DNA from: Verrucomicrobiota bacterium | Lineage (GTDB): Bacteria; Verrucomicrobiota; Verrucomicrobiia; Opitutales; Opitutaceae | Assembly (NCBI GenBank): GCA_023433275.1 | Contig: JAEZDN010000043.1 | Location: 1-24,919, forward strand | Direction of reading: 5' to 3' | DNA length: 24,919 bases | In this document: one piece after another, positions 1 through 8,167 of the stretch | Layout: the number at the start of each line of letters is the position of its first letter | Numbering within the stretch: position 1 is the first letter of the stretch | The notes under the pieces: model-generated | Seen by the model: the letters and a program-made list of their open reading frames with translations, nothing else | Told to the model about the DNA's origin: nothing | The model's database searches: none | Program-made: the position numbers and the translations under genes

Positions 1-42
1 CCGCTACTCCCCGTCGCCGTCAATGAAGCATCTCTTGCGCCC

Positions 43-936
43 ATGGCCTTCGCCGCGTCCATGTCCCTGCCGCTTCCACCCGTGACGTCCTCCGCCCACG
101 CTACACCCGATCGCCCCCCTGCGGAACCGATCCTCCTGTTGTTGCGCGACCTCGTGCACGAGCGCACCGGCGTCCATTTCGACAACGACCGTCTCGACCT
201 GCTCGTGGACAAGCTCCGCGACCGCCTGGCGGAACTCCGCTGCGCGGGGCTGCTCGATTACTATTACCTGCTGAAGTACGACGACCAGCGCGGAACCGAC
301 GAGTGGCGGCGGGTGATGGACGCCGTCTCCGTGCAGGAAACTTATTTTTGGCGCGAGGTGGACCAGGTGCGCGCGCTGGTGGACCACGTCGTGCCGGCAT
401 GGTTCAAGTCCCGCCTGGCGCCGCTTCGCATCTGGAGCGCTGCCTGTGCAACAGGGGAGGAGCCGCTGAGCATCGCGATGGCGCTCGCCGAGGCGGGGTG
501 GGGCGATCACCCGATCGAGATCCACGCGATCGACGCGAGCGAAGCCGCGCTGGCGAAGGCCCGCGCCGGCGTCTACCGCGAACGCGCCTTCCGCGCCCTG
601 CCTTCCGCCCTGCGCAACCGCTACTTCGAATCGCGGCCCGAGGGTTACGTGATTTCACCGGACATCAAGGCCCGCGTGACATACTCGTGGGCCAACCTCG
701 CGGAGCCCGCGAGCTACGCGCACCTGCCCGCGCCGTCGGTGATCTTTTGCCGGAACGTGTTCATCTACTTCTCGTCCGCCTCCATCACTCGCGCCGTGTC
801 CGCCTTCGCCGACCGCCTTTCCCCGCCGGGCCACCTGTTCATCGGCTCGTCCGAGTCACTGCTCAAGCTCACCGACCGTTTCGATCTCCAGGAGGTTGGC
901 GGCGCCTTTGTCTACCGGAGGGACGAACGCCCATGA
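43..936 (+). CDS. cheR: CheR-type chemoreceptor glutamate methyltransferase
   Basis: This protein transfers methyl groups from S-adenosylmethionine to glutamates of chemoreceptors, acting in the cytoplasm as the adaptation counterpart of CheB. The 297-residue product shows the CheR hallmarks in order: the N-terminal helical region, ETYFWRE near residues 99-105, the SAM-binding segment RIWSAACATGEEP (about 129-141), the RNVFIYF motif near residue 240 and GSSESL near the C-terminus. The length is normal for the family. The start is uncertain: ATG at 43 and ATG at 61 are both in frame, neither has a convincing Shine-Dalgarno, and the frame is open to the window edge, so the true start could lie outside. 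The stop overlaps the cheB start (ATGA), so the two are probably translationally coupled. The function is well supported; which receptors it serves is not visible here. Confidence 0.93.
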   Translation: MAFAASMSLPLPPVTSSAHATPDRPPAEPILLLLRDLVHERTGVHFDNDRLDLLVDKLRDRLAELRCAGLLDYYYLLKYDDQRGTDEWRRVMDAVSVQETYFWREVDQVRALVDHVVPAWFKSRLAPLRIWSAACATGEEPLSIAMALAEAGWGDHPIEIHAIDASEAALAKARAGVYRERAFRALPSALRNRYFESRPEGYVISPDIKARVTYSWANLAEPASYAHLPAPSVIFCRNVFIYFSSASITRAVSAFADRLSPPGHLFIGSSESLLKLTDRFDLQEVGGAFVYRRDERP

Positions 937-1979
937 GCGACCGGATCCGCGTCCTCCTTGCCGACGATTCGGCCTTCGCGCGCAAGGTCGTGCGCGAGGT
1001 CCTCCAGGCGGAGGGTCTCGAGGTCGTCGGCTCCGCGCGCGATGGGGCCGAGGCCTTGGAGATGACCTCCTCGCTGGCGCCCGACATCGTGATCACCGAC
1101 CTGCAGATGCCCCGCCTCGGCGGGGTCGAGTTCGTGCGTGCACAGATGGCGATCCGGCCGCTTCCGATCTTGATCCTGTCTTCCGCCCCGCAGGACGCGC
1201 CCGAGGTGCTCGATGCGCTCAATGCCGGCGCCATCGATGTCGTGGGCAAGCCCACGGCGCTGGCCACGGATGAACTGCGCGAGGTGCGGGCCGCCCTGGC
1301 CGGGCGGATTCGGGAGATGCTCGCGGCCCCGGCAATGAACTACGCCGCGCTGCGTGAAAGCAACGCACCCGCGCGGTCCCGGCCGGTGGCTTCGCCCGTG
1401 CGCGAGACACAGGTTGACGTCGTCGTCCTCGGCATCTCGACCGGCGGGCCCCAGGCCCTGCGTCGCATCCTGCCGCTTTTCCCGCGTGATCTCGCCGTCC
1501 CGCTGGCAATCGTGCTGCACATGCCGGTGGGCTACACGTTCCACTACGCCGAGAAGCTCAACGAATCCTGCGCGCTCGACGTGAAGGAGGCGGCCGAGGG
1601 CGACGTGCTCCGGCCGGGGCTGGCCCTCATCGCGCAGGCCGGCCGTCATCTCCGCCTGATGCGCCGCGCGGACGGCCGCCTCGTGGCCCACCTGTCGGTC
1701 AATCCGGTGGAGCACCTGCACCGCCCCGCCGTCGACGTCCTGTTTCGCTCCGCGGCCGAGGCCTGTGGGGGCCGTGTGCTGGGTGTGGTGATGACCGGCA
1801 TGGGCGAGGACGGCAAGGAGGGCGCGGCGTGGATCAAGGCCCAGGGGGGCACGGTGCTGACCGAGGCCGAGGAAAGCTGCGTCATCTATGGCATGCCGCG
1901 AGCGGTGGCGGAGGCGGGGCTGAGTGACGCCCAGGTCCCCCTCGAGCAAATGGCCCTTTCAATCATTTCGCATTTATGA
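933..1979 (+). CDS. cheB: CheB chemoreceptor methylesterase/deamidase response regulator
   Basis: This protein removes methyl groups from chemoreceptor glutamates when its receiver domain is phosphorylated, normally by CheA. The 348-residue product has an N-terminal receiver domain (about 1-120) with the acidic pair at 11-12, phospho-acceptor Asp56 in TDLQMP and Lys106 in GKP. A linker follows, then the CheB catalytic domain with the expected triad: Ser169 in GISTGGP, His196 in LHMP and Asp293 in TGMGEDG. The start at 933 is fixed by the 4-bp ATGA overlap with cheR and by alignment to the beginning of a receiver domain. The open frame extends further upstream, but that part lies inside cheR and is spurious. 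The stop again overlaps the next start by ATGA. All key residues are intact, so the enzyme should be active. Confidence 0.95.
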   Translation: MSDRIRVLLADDSAFARKVVREVLQAEGLEVVGSARDGAEALEMTSSLAPDIVITDLQMPRLGGVEFVRAQMAIRPLPILILSSAPQDAPEVLDALNAGAIDVVGKPTALATDELREVRAALAGRIREMLAAPAMNYAALRESNAPARSRPVASPVRETQVDVVVLGISTGGPQALRRILPLFPRDLAVPLAIVLHMPVGYTFHYAEKLNESCALDVKEAAEGDVLRPGLALIAQAGRHLRLMRRADGRLVAHLSVNPVEHLHRPAVDVLFRSAAEACGGRVLGVVMTGMGEDGKEGAAWIKAQGGTVLTEAEESCVIYGMPRAVAEAGLSDAQVPLEQMALSIISHL

Positions 1980-2353
1980 AACCGAAAATCCTGGTGGTGG
2001 ACGATTCCTCGCTCACGCGGCGCACGCTGCGCGGGTTGCTTGAAGAGATGGGCTACGAGGTGGAGGACGTGTCGGATGGGGTGCGCGCGCTCGAGGCGTA
2101 TTTCCTGCACCGGCCCGACGCCGTGCTGCTCGACCTCGTGATGCAGGGCATGTACGGCGCGGACGTGCTGGTGAAACTGCGCGAGATGGACCCCGCTGCG
2201 CGGGTCATCGTGGCCACGGCCGACATCCAGGCGTCGACCGCGGAGCAGGTGAAGGCGGCTGGCGCCGCCGGCATCCTGAACAAACCGATGAACAAGGCGC
2301 AGCTCGCGGCCTTGCTCGACCGGGTGCTGAAGGGGGAACAGTCATGGAACTGA
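1976..2353 (+). CDS. Stand-alone CheY-like response regulator
   Basis: This is a single receiver domain of 125 residues with no output domain. Visible landmarks are the acidic pocket D9-D10, phospho-acceptor Asp53 (in LLDLVM), Thr81 (VATAD) and Lys103 (NKPMNK). In chemosensory systems such proteins carry the phosphoryl group from CheA to a motor or other target, or act as a phosphate sink. The gene overlaps cheB by 4 bp and the CheC-family gene by 10 bp. CheC proteins dephosphorylate CheY-P, so this regulator is the natural substrate of its downstream neighbour. The target cannot be read from sequence. The name cheY would fit if the operon controls motility, but a non-motility output is equally possible. 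Confidence 0.93.
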   Translation: MKPKILVVDDSSLTRRTLRGLLEEMGYEVEDVSDGVRALEAYFLHRPDAVLLDLVMQGMYGADVLVKLREMDPAARVIVATADIQASTAEQVKAAGAAGILNKPMNKAQLAALLDRVLKGEQSWN

Positions 2354-2970
2354 CCATCGACCAGAAGGACGCGCTGACCGAGCTGATCAACATTGGCTAC
2401 GGGCGCGCCGCCGGTGCGCTCTCCGAGCTCACCGGTTACCGCATCACGCTCGAGGTGCCGCAGGTGACCATGCACCCGATCAACCACGTGCCGGCCGTGC
2501 TCGCCGACGTCATCAAGTCCAACGTCGCCAGCGTCGATCAGGGTTTCTCCGGACCGATCTCCGGCACCGCGTTGCTCCTGCTCGACGAACCCGCCGCGCG
2601 CGCCGTCAGCCAGCTGCTGACCGACGACTCCATCGCGCCCCACCAGGGCGCGCTCGATTCCAACGCCCGCGAGATCATCACGGAGGTGGGCAACATCCTG
2701 CTCAACGCCTGCCTCGGCGTGTTCGGCAATCTCCTGAAGGTGCCGATCAATTTCGCCGTGCCACACCTGCAGGTCGCGGGCGTGACGGCCGTGCTCGAGG
2801 GCGTGGTCCGGGAGAAGCCCGGCGACCTCAACTATGGCCTCATGATCCACACCCGGTTCCTGGTGAAGACCAACAATTTTGCCGGCTACATGGTGATCGT
2901 GCTCGGGGTTAACTCCCTGGAGCGCCTGCTGGTGGAATTGAAGAAGTGGGAGGAGCGCCAGGCCGGATGA
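2344..2970 (+). CDS. cheC: CheC-family CheY-P phosphatase
   Basis: The 208-residue protein shows both active-site motifs of CheC/CheX/FliY phosphatases. The first is D9-x3-E13-x2-N16 followed by 22 residues and Pro39. The second is E110-x3-E114-x2-N117 followed by 22 residues and Pro140. In the second copy the usual leading D/S is Glu, a mild deviation; the catalytic Glu and Asn are present in both. CheC hydrolyses the acyl phosphate of CheY-P and in some organisms partners CheD; no cheD is present in this window. The length matches stand-alone CheC (about 200 residues). The start at 2344 lies inside the end of the preceding response-regulator gene (10-bp overlap), and the stop overlaps the kinase start by ATGA, so it is embedded in one transcript. 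Family assignment is strong; whether it is also a membrane-associated regulator is unknown. Confidence 0.9.
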   Translation: MELTIDQKDALTELINIGYGRAAGALSELTGYRITLEVPQVTMHPINHVPAVLADVIKSNVASVDQGFSGPISGTALLLLDEPAARAVSQLLTDDSIAPHQGALDSNAREIITEVGNILLNACLGVFGNLLKVPINFAVPHLQVAGVTAVLEGVVREKPGDLNYGLMIHTRFLVKTNNFAGYMVIVLGVNSLERLLVELKKWEERQAG

Positions 2971-5027
2971 CCTTCGATCGGTCAGTCTCGGCCGGGGGGG
3001 ACCATTTCGGTTCCGTGGCGGCGTGGATGCAGGCCATCGCGCCGTACGGCATCTTCACGACCGACCATGAACTGCGCGTGCGCAGCTGGAACCAGTGGCT
3101 GGTCGCGCACAGCGGCATTCCCGAGTCCGAGATCGTGGGCCGGTCCCTGGACGAGGTGTTTCCCGACCTCGAGGACCGCCGCCTCATTGTGCGCTTCCGC
3201 CGGGCGCTGGCCGGCGAGATCAGCGTGCTTTCGACCGCGTTGCACCGGCACCTGCTGCCATTCGACAATCCGGTGCCCGACACGCCCCACCGGCACATGC
3301 TGCAGACGGCCCGCATCGCGCCCCTGCCCGGACCGGGCGGCATCGCGGGCACGATAACGATCATCGAGGACGTCAGCCAGCGCGAGCTGCAGGCGGGCGC
3401 ATTGCGCCGCCAGCAGGAAATGGACCGGCTCCTCTCCGAGGCCCTCGCGGCGCTGCTGCAGGCCGCCGACTCCGCGCACGAGGTCGCCCGCATCTTCACC
3501 CCGCTGATGCCCGCCTTCGGCCTCGACGCCTACTTTTGCTATCTCTGGCACCCCGTCACTCGCGACTTCCGGTTGCATGCCGCCGCGGGCATCGCGCCGC
3601 GCCAGCGCGAACAGTTTGCCACCCTCACGCTCAGCCCCGATGACCCCGTGAATTCCAAGGGTCAGCCGCTGTCGATTCATGCGACGCTCGACGAGCATAC
3701 GCGCACCATGGAGCAGCTCGGCCTGCGGTCGCGGGCGGTCGAGCCGCTCACCGTCGGCAGCCGCATCACCGGTTTCGTTGCATTCGGATGTTACGCCGGG
3801 GGCACCGTGGCGTTTGCCGACACGACCCTGCTGGCCCGCGTGGCCTACTTCCTCGCCATCGCGCTCGACCGCGCGGCCAAGGAGCGCGAGGCCATCGCGG
3901 CGTCGAACGCCAAGGATGACTTCCTGGCCGCGCTGTCCCATGAGCTGCGCACGCCGCTGAACCCCGTGTTGTTGCTCGCCAGCGACTCGGCGGACAACGC
4001 CGAATACCCGCCGGCCGCGCGCTCGGCCTTCCGCGCCATCGAGAAGAACGCGCTCCTCGAGGCCCGGCTGATCGACGACCTGCTGGACCTCACACGCATC
4101 CAGCACGGCAAGCTGCGCCTGGAGACGCAGGTGTTCGACGTGCACGGCGCGGTGAAGGACGCGATCGCGCACGTGCAGGCTGACGTGCGCGACAAGGGCA
4201 TCGAGCTGCTCGTCGACCTCACTGCGCCGCGCCGCCACATCCGCGGCGACCCGGCGCGGCTCCAGCAGATCTTCTGGAACGTGCTGAAGAACGCCATCAA
4301 GTTCACGCCGCGCGGCGGACGGATCACCGTGACCGCGCAGGTCGATCCGGTTGGCACGGAATGGTCGCTCGAGGTGACCGACACCGGCATTGGCATGGCG
4401 CCAGCGGAGCTGACGCGGATTTTCGATGCGTTCGCGCAGGGCGATCACGCGCGCGAGTCGCGCGGTCATCATTTTGGCGGTCTCGGTCTCGGGCTGGCGA
4501 TATGCCGCCGGCTGGTCGAGCTCCATGAGGGACGGATCGAGGCCTCGAGCGCCGGTCGGGACCGGGGCTCGACCTTCCGGGTGCACCTGCCGCTCGCGCA
4601 GGTCGCTCCGCCGGAGGCCGCGACCGTGGGGTCGAGTTCGGGCGTAGGCGAAATCGCGCCGCCCCCGGCCCACCGCATCCTGCTGGTGGAGGACCATGCC
4701 CCGACCCGTGGCCCGCTGGTGCTGATCCTCAGCCGCCGCGGCTACGCTGTCACGGCTGCCGCCTCGGCCGCCGAGGCGCTCGCCGCGGCGGAGGGCCAGT
4801 CGTTCGATCTCGTGCTTTCTGACATCGGGCTGCCGGACATGGACGGTTACGCGTTGATGCGCCAGTTGCGCGCACGCTTCGGCATGATTGGCGTCGCCCT
4901 CACGGGCTACGGCATGGAGTCGGACGTCGCGAACAGCGCCGATGCCGGTTTCGTGGGCCACCTCACGAAGCCGATCCACGTGGAGGCGCTGGAGCGGATG
5001 GTGCGCTCGGTGTTGCCGGTGCGCTGA
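2967..5027 (+). CDS. PAS-GAF hybrid sensor histidine kinase with C-terminal receiver
   Basis: This is a soluble hybrid kinase of 686 residues with no predicted membrane segment. The order is: PAS domain (about 16-135), a short linker, a GAF-like domain (about 150-300), HisKA with H-box SHELRTPLNP (phospho-acceptor His325), HATPase with N-box (NVLKNAIKFTPRGG), G1 box (DTGIGM) and G2 box (GGLGLGLAI), then a receiver domain with phospho-acceptor Asp619 (LSDIGLPDMDG) and a later Lys in TKP. The start at 2967 overlaps the cheC stop by ATGA. The longer frame beginning at 2946 lies in cheC and is not needed. The kinase is therefore cotranscribed with a chemosensory methylation and phosphatase module, an arrangement that hints at cross-talk. 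The signal is unknown and probably small or cytosolic. A 6-bp hairpin (5028-5048) follows the stop but has no T-run. Confidence 0.94.
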   Translation: MTFDRSVSAGGDHFGSVAAWMQAIAPYGIFTTDHELRVRSWNQWLVAHSGIPESEIVGRSLDEVFPDLEDRRLIVRFRRALAGEISVLSTALHRHLLPFDNPVPDTPHRHMLQTARIAPLPGPGGIAGTITIIEDVSQRELQAGALRRQQEMDRLLSEALAALLQAADSAHEVARIFTPLMPAFGLDAYFCYLWHPVTRDFRLHAAAGIAPRQREQFATLTLSPDDPVNSKGQPLSIHATLDEHTRTMEQLGLRSRAVEPLTVGSRITGFVAFGCYAGGTVAFADTTLLARVAYFLAIALDRAAKEREAIAASNAKDDFLAALSHELRTPLNPVLLLASDSADNAEYPPAARSAFRAIEKNALLEARLIDDLLDLTRIQHGKLRLETQVFDVHGAVKDAIAHVQADVRDKGIELLVDLTAPRRHIRGDPARLQQIFWNVLKNAIKFTPRGGRITVTAQVDPVGTEWSLEVTDTGIGMAPAELTRIFDAFAQGDHARESRGHHFGGLGLGLAICRRLVELHEGRIEASSAGRDRGSTFRVHLPLAQVAPPEAATVGSSSGVGEIAPPPAHRILLVEDHAPTRGPLVLILSRRGYAVTAAASAAEALAAAEGQSFDLVLSDIGLPDMDGYALMRQLRARFGMIGVALTGYGMESDVANSADAGFVGHLTKPIHVEALERMVRSVLPVR

Positions 5028-5070
5028 TTCCCGCAGGGGAGACGGGAACGGCGGTCCGCTGGGCGAGCCG

Positions 5071-5709
5071 TCACCGCATCAGGCACGTGTCGTTGGGAAT
5101 GCGACCGTAGGTGAGCATGTCGGCCGCGAGCTTTTCGAGATCGCCTGCGGCTTGTTTCATTTCGCGGGCGCGTTCGCCCTCGGCCTGGCGCAGGTGGCGC
5201 GCGAATTCCTGCAGGGAAACGCGGGGTGCGGTGCCGGTCTGATCCGTATCCAGCCGGATCGTGGCGAGTTCGCGATGGAACGCGGCGACTCCGTCGAGGC
5301 TGGTGCGCAGCTGTGAATGCAGGGTTTCGGGGGAGAGTTTCTCCGTCTCCGCGCAGCCGCCGAAGAAGCCGAGGAACCGGCCGTCGAGGGCGTAGTGCGG
5401 GGTGCCGCGGTCGAGGATCCAGTGATAGGCGCCGGAAAAGTGCTGCAGGCGATATTTCATCACGAAGGGTAGGCGGCGCTCGAAGCACCCCGCGTAGTGG
5501 GCCAGGCACCGATCGAGGTCATCGGGGTGGAGCCCTTCGACCCAGCCGTTGCCATATTCCTGGGTGAGGAGGCGGCCGCGGAACGCCAGCCAGGCGCGAT
5601 TGAAATAGAAGCAGCCGAGATCGAGTCCCGACATCCAGATCATGAGCGGCGCGCGTTCCGCGAGGCTCAGGAACGAGGAATCGTCAGCGTGGAATTCAGT
5701 ATACGACAT
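5071..5709 (-). CDS. PAS-domain protein without visible output domain
   Basis: The product is 212 residues. An N-terminal PAS fold of the PAS_3 type spans about residues 12-125, with the typical LHPDDLDRCLAHY segment and the closing strands DGRFLGFFGGCAE. The C-terminal part (about 130-205) is a charged helical stretch rich in Glu, Arg and Ala that could form a coiled coil. There is no kinase, cyclase, EAL or HTH signature, so it may be a sensor subunit that works by dimerising with another protein. It runs convergently toward the hybrid kinase with a 43-bp gap, and both proteins carry PAS folds. The start is the ATG at 5709; no better in-frame start is visible. The specific function is unknown. 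Confidence 0.8.
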   Translation of the reverse strand: MSYTEFHADDSSFLSLAERAPLMIWMSGLDLGCFYFNRAWLAFRGRLLTQEYGNGWVEGLHPDDLDRCLAHYAGCFERRLPFVMKYRLQHFSGAYHWILDRGTPHYALDGRFLGFFGGCAETEKLSPETLHSQLRTSLDGVAAFHRELATIRLDTDQTGTAPRVSLQEFARHLRQAEGERAREMKQAAGDLEKLAADMLTYGRIPNDTCLMR

Positions 5710-5924
5710 GGCGGGCTGAGCGCGGCGAACGTGGTGGGTGATTGATGGTATTACGTGGCTCTCCCATGATGCAGAACCTCCTTACTGTTACCAATCCGTG
5801 TAGTCTTGTTCCGGCCCGAGGCGCGAGATTTCACGTGCTCGGCCCTTGCGGTAACCATAACGCAGGATCTCGTTGCACCCATGCTACCGCTTGCGGCTCG
5901 GCCGGTCGCGGCTAGGGTCGCGCC

Positions 5925-6341
5925 ATGGCGATCCACCAGACCACGCTGACGATTCGCACCAAGGGGGCCGGGACCTATGAGATCACCGACCAGGTGGACG
6001 CGGCGCTTCGGGCGAGCGGGTTCGCGCAGGGGGTCGTCACCGTCTTCTGCCGCCACACGAGCTGCAGCCTGGTGCTGATGGAAAATGCCGATGCGTCCGC
6101 CCGCCGGGATCTCGAGGCGTGGCTGGACCGGCTGGTGCCCGACGACGACCCGCACTTCACGCACACGCTCGAGGGACCGGACGACATGCCCAGCCACATC
6201 AAGATGGCACTAACCCGCACGAGCGAGTCCGTGCCTTTTGCGAATGGGGAACTCCTGCTCGGGACCTGGCAGGGGATCTTTCTCTGGGAGCACCGGCGCG
6301 CGGCGCACACGCGCAGCATCGTGCTGACGTTCGTGGGCTAG
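5925..6341 (+). CDS. YjbQ-family protein (UPF0047, secondary thiamine-phosphate synthase type)
   Basis: This 138-residue protein covers the whole UPF0047/YjbQ family length. Diagnostic segments are CRHTSCSLVLMENAD (about 42-56), the central histidine-containing DMPSHIKMAL, and the C-terminal GELLLGTWQGIFLWEHRR block. E. coli YjbQ has weak thiamine-phosphate synthase activity when overproduced, but the physiological role of the family is unsettled, so no gene symbol is assigned. The ATG at 5925 gives a start matching the family N-terminus. The 215-bp spacer upstream separates it from the divergent PAS gene and shows no obvious regulatory structure. It appears monocistronic, since the downstream neighbour is on the opposite strand. 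Confidence 0.93.
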   Translation: MAIHQTTLTIRTKGAGTYEITDQVDAALRASGFAQGVVTVFCRHTSCSLVLMENADASARRDLEAWLDRLVPDDDPHFTHTLEGPDDMPSHIKMALTRTSESVPFANGELLLGTWQGIFLWEHRRAAHTRSIVLTFVG

Positions 6342-6423
6342 AGGATTTCGAACAAGCGCGGTGGGAGCAAGACGGCGGGGCAGGGCGGGCAGGACGAATC
6401 CTCAAGGTGAGCCGTTCCTCAAG

Positions 6424-6455
6424 GCGCGGCTCGTCGGGACGACTCGCCCTGCCGG
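6424..6455. repeat. 32-bp interspersed repeat, copy 1
   Basis: This segment, containing GCTCGTCGGGACGACTCG, recurs at 11344-11375 with two mismatches. Both copies lie in spacers downstream of plus-strand genes. The core GTCGKGACGAC is near-palindromic. Weaker relatives sharing GGGACGACG occur near 8115 and 22117. It sits in the 248-bp spacer 6342-6589, in which no gene was found. Confidence 0.6.
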
Positions 6456-6527
6456 TTCGACTGCGCACCGCGGTGCCGTTGATGCGAGAATAGCGAGAGG
6501 CGGAATTGCCTGCGAGTATTTAGGATC

Positions 6528-6541
6528 GCCTGCAAGCAGGC
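6528..6541. repeat. Small perfect hairpin GCCTGC-AA-GCAGGC
   Basis: A 6-bp perfect stem with a two-base loop lies in the gap between the convergent YjbQ and PEGA genes. No T-run follows on the plus strand, and on the minus strand it is outside the transcript of the PEGA gene until after its stop. It looks like a short REP-type palindrome, though only one clear copy is visible here. Confidence 0.4.
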
Positions 6542-6589
6542 TCCTACAAAGGACAAGGCGGAACGGCAGACGGCGGTGCACAGCCGGCT

Positions 6590-7867
6590 CTACGGCACCG
6601 CGCTCGAGCCGGTCTTCAGGACCTCAGCCAGGGAGAGTTCCAACGTGATCACCTTGGAGGGCCAGCGGGGTTCCTCGACGGCGGTGAGCTGGCCATAAAC
6701 GGCCAGGGTGGAGCCCTTGATCACCGAGGCATTGAGGTCCTTGGCCAACCGCGCTTCAGGCGAAAGCTTCGCGATGAGGCGGTACTTGGACATGACATTG
6801 CTTTGCTCGGTGAACTCAATCTCCCCGCTGCGCGGATCATAGTCCCTCACCGCGCCGGCGAAGCGGTATTTCTTGCCAAGCCAGTTGTTGAAAAGCTTCT
6901 GGCGGTTCAGGTTTTTGACGATGCCGTTCTTCGGCTCGTAACGACCGACGGAGTCGAAGCTGGGCGCGATCTTGTTCGGATCATCCGGGACCCAGACGGT
7001 GCGCATCAGTTCCGTCGCATCGAGCAGGGGAAACACCGAACCCAACTCGGGGTTGATTTTGAAATCGGCCCCGTCCTGCAAGGTGAAGGAAACGGTGACC
7101 TGGGGATAGTTCTCCCCCTGCAGGATGACGCGTTTCGGCCCGGCGGGCATTTGTTCCACCACCAGCGGCGTCTTGCCCAGAACGCGGCCGTCGAGGCGGA
7201 TCTGCGCGCCCGCGGGAACGGAATCGACCGTCAGTCGCCCATGAGGGAGTCGCACGGTTTCGCTGGATTCCTGATTTTCGCCGATGGCGACCTTGTGGGA
7301 GTACGCCGGCCAAGTGGGGTATTCGAGGGTGAGCTCGCATTGCCCCGCGGGCAGCTGGAGGATGAGCATCGGGGTCTGGCCAATGATCGCGCCGCCATGC
7401 CGGACCATGGCGCCGGTCGGGATGGATTCCAAATTGAGCGAACCGCTCTTGAAGTTCATCGTCGCCTCGTTGGTCCGGCCGGCCACGACGTCGATGCCGC
7501 CGGATGTTTCCGGCCAGCCGGACGAGCGGGCAACGACGGCGTATTTGCCCGCAGGCAGGTTTGTCAGGGGTTGGTTGACCCGCCCGGCGATCGGCGTCGG
7601 AACGGAACCATCGGTCGTCACCGGCGTCACCTCGAGCGTGGCGTCGTCGCGATTCGATTTCACGAGCAGGGCGCCGGTCGTTTCGGGATCAGGGGCGGAG
7701 GCCGAGGCATTCTCGGAGGCCGAGGCATTCCCGGGTTCCTTGCCGCAGCCGCCAAAAGCGAGCGCGAGCAAGGCCAGGGCGGTGACGAGGGCGGGGAAGG
7801 GGACGCGGACGCAGCTGGCAGCCGGAACGGGACCGACGGCGACGGGGGAACGCCAGGAGGAAGACAT
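6590..7867 (-). CDS. PEGA-repeat lipoprotein with probable C-terminal OB-fold
   Basis: The product is 425 residues. The N-terminus has a basic region, a hydrophobic stretch (PALVTALALLALAFGGC) and a candidate lipobox cysteine, followed by a Ser/Ala/Glu-rich linker. This fits a lipoprotein anchored in the cell envelope. Three PEGA-type beta repeats follow (roughly residues 65-140, 145-215 and 215-285), recognisable by the pattern of LPAGKY or MPAGPKRV closing turns and GxxxGxTP strands. The last 90 or so residues (KYRFAGAVRDYD through LAEVLK) resemble the tRNA_anti-like OB-fold of other bacterial lipoproteins. PEGA domains are surface-associated with unknown binding partners. The start at 7867 is chosen because it places the signal peptide sensibly; another in-frame ATG at 7915 is possible. 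No strong Shine-Dalgarno is visible. Confidence 0.83.
   Translation of the reverse strand: MSSSWRSPVAVGPVPAASCVRVPFPALVTALALLALAFGGCGKEPGNASASENASASAPDPETTGALLVKSNRDDATLEVTPVTTDGSVPTPIAGRVNQPLTNLPAGKYAVVARSSGWPETSGGIDVVAGRTNEATMNFKSGSLNLESIPTGAMVRHGGAIIGQTPMLILQLPAGQCELTLEYPTWPAYSHKVAIGENQESSETVRLPHGRLTVDSVPAGAQIRLDGRVLGKTPLVVEQMPAGPKRVILQGENYPQVTVSFTLQDGADFKINPELGSVFPLLDATELMRTVWVPDDPNKIAPSFDSVGRYEPKNGIVKNLNRQKLFNNWLGKKYRFAGAVRDYDPRSGEIEFTEQSNVMSKYRLIAKLSPEARLAKDLNASVIKGSTLAVYGQLTAVEEPRWPSKVITLELSLAEVLKTGSSAVP
7696..7731. repeat. 18-bp in-frame tandem duplication in the lipoprotein linker
   Basis: Two adjacent 18-bp units differ at one position (7713 versus 7731). They encode a repeated Asn-Ala-Ser-Ala-Ser-Glu type hexapeptide just after the lipobox. 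Because the unit is a multiple of three, copy-number change would alter linker length without a frameshift. Confidence 0.75.
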
Positions 7868-8064
7868 AAGGAATGCGTGTTCTCGAACGTTGGCGGCCCG
7901 CCGAGCCGATGTCATCCATGCGGCCGTTCTCCGGCAACGCGTAATTTTGGAAATCTGCGGTCGAGGCGCGCGGATAGCGCGCTCGTGGACGATCCAGGTA
8001 CTGGAATCGACACCGGCACCCGGAGCGGAGGCCGCAGAAGCATCGAGCGAGTCATGCCTCGACG

Positions 8065-8090
8065 AAAAAGGGCGCGCACGAGGCGCGCCC
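8065..8090 (-). terminator. Candidate intrinsic terminator of the rnk-like gene
   Basis: Read on the minus strand, an 8-bp perfect GC stem (8083-8090 with 8070-8077, 5-nt loop) is followed directly by five T residues (8065-8069). It lies about 78 bp downstream of the rnk-like stop and upstream of the PEGA gene, so it would separate the two transcripts. The same hairpin geometry recurs elsewhere in the window without T-runs, so it may be a repeat-family member co-opted as a terminator. Confidence 0.6.
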
Positions 8091-8138
8091 CTACAGCGGA
8101 ACACTCGGCTTGTTGGGACGACGCGCTCCACCTCTCAA

Positions 8139-8157
8139 GGCGCGGCATGACCGCGCC
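8139..8157. repeat. GC hairpin, interspersed palindrome family
   Basis: A 7-bp stem GGCGCGG/CCGCGCC with a 5-nt loop lies 11 bp downstream (minus strand) of the rnk-like stop. Its reverse complement is almost identical to the hairpin at 12532-12552, differing by one base in the loop. On the plus strand it is followed by a short TTTT at 8162-8165. The 300-bp spacer 7868-8167 otherwise holds only the second hairpin at 8070-8090 and no gene. Confidence 0.6.
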
Positions 8158-8167
8158 CGGCTTTTCC

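Noticed and set aside
3..26. A possible last few codons of an upstream gene ending in TGA at 24-26
   Set aside because: Only seven codons are visible, so it cannot be told from chance.
303..932. An N-terminal extension of the cheB frame
   Set aside because: It lies wholly inside cheR in another frame. The receiver domain begins at 933 and the ATGA overlap gives a natural start.
2982..4979. A 665-residue minus-strand frame opposite the hybrid kinase
   Set aside because: It has Arg/His/Gln-rich shadow composition, and the opposite strand encodes all the kinase motifs in order.
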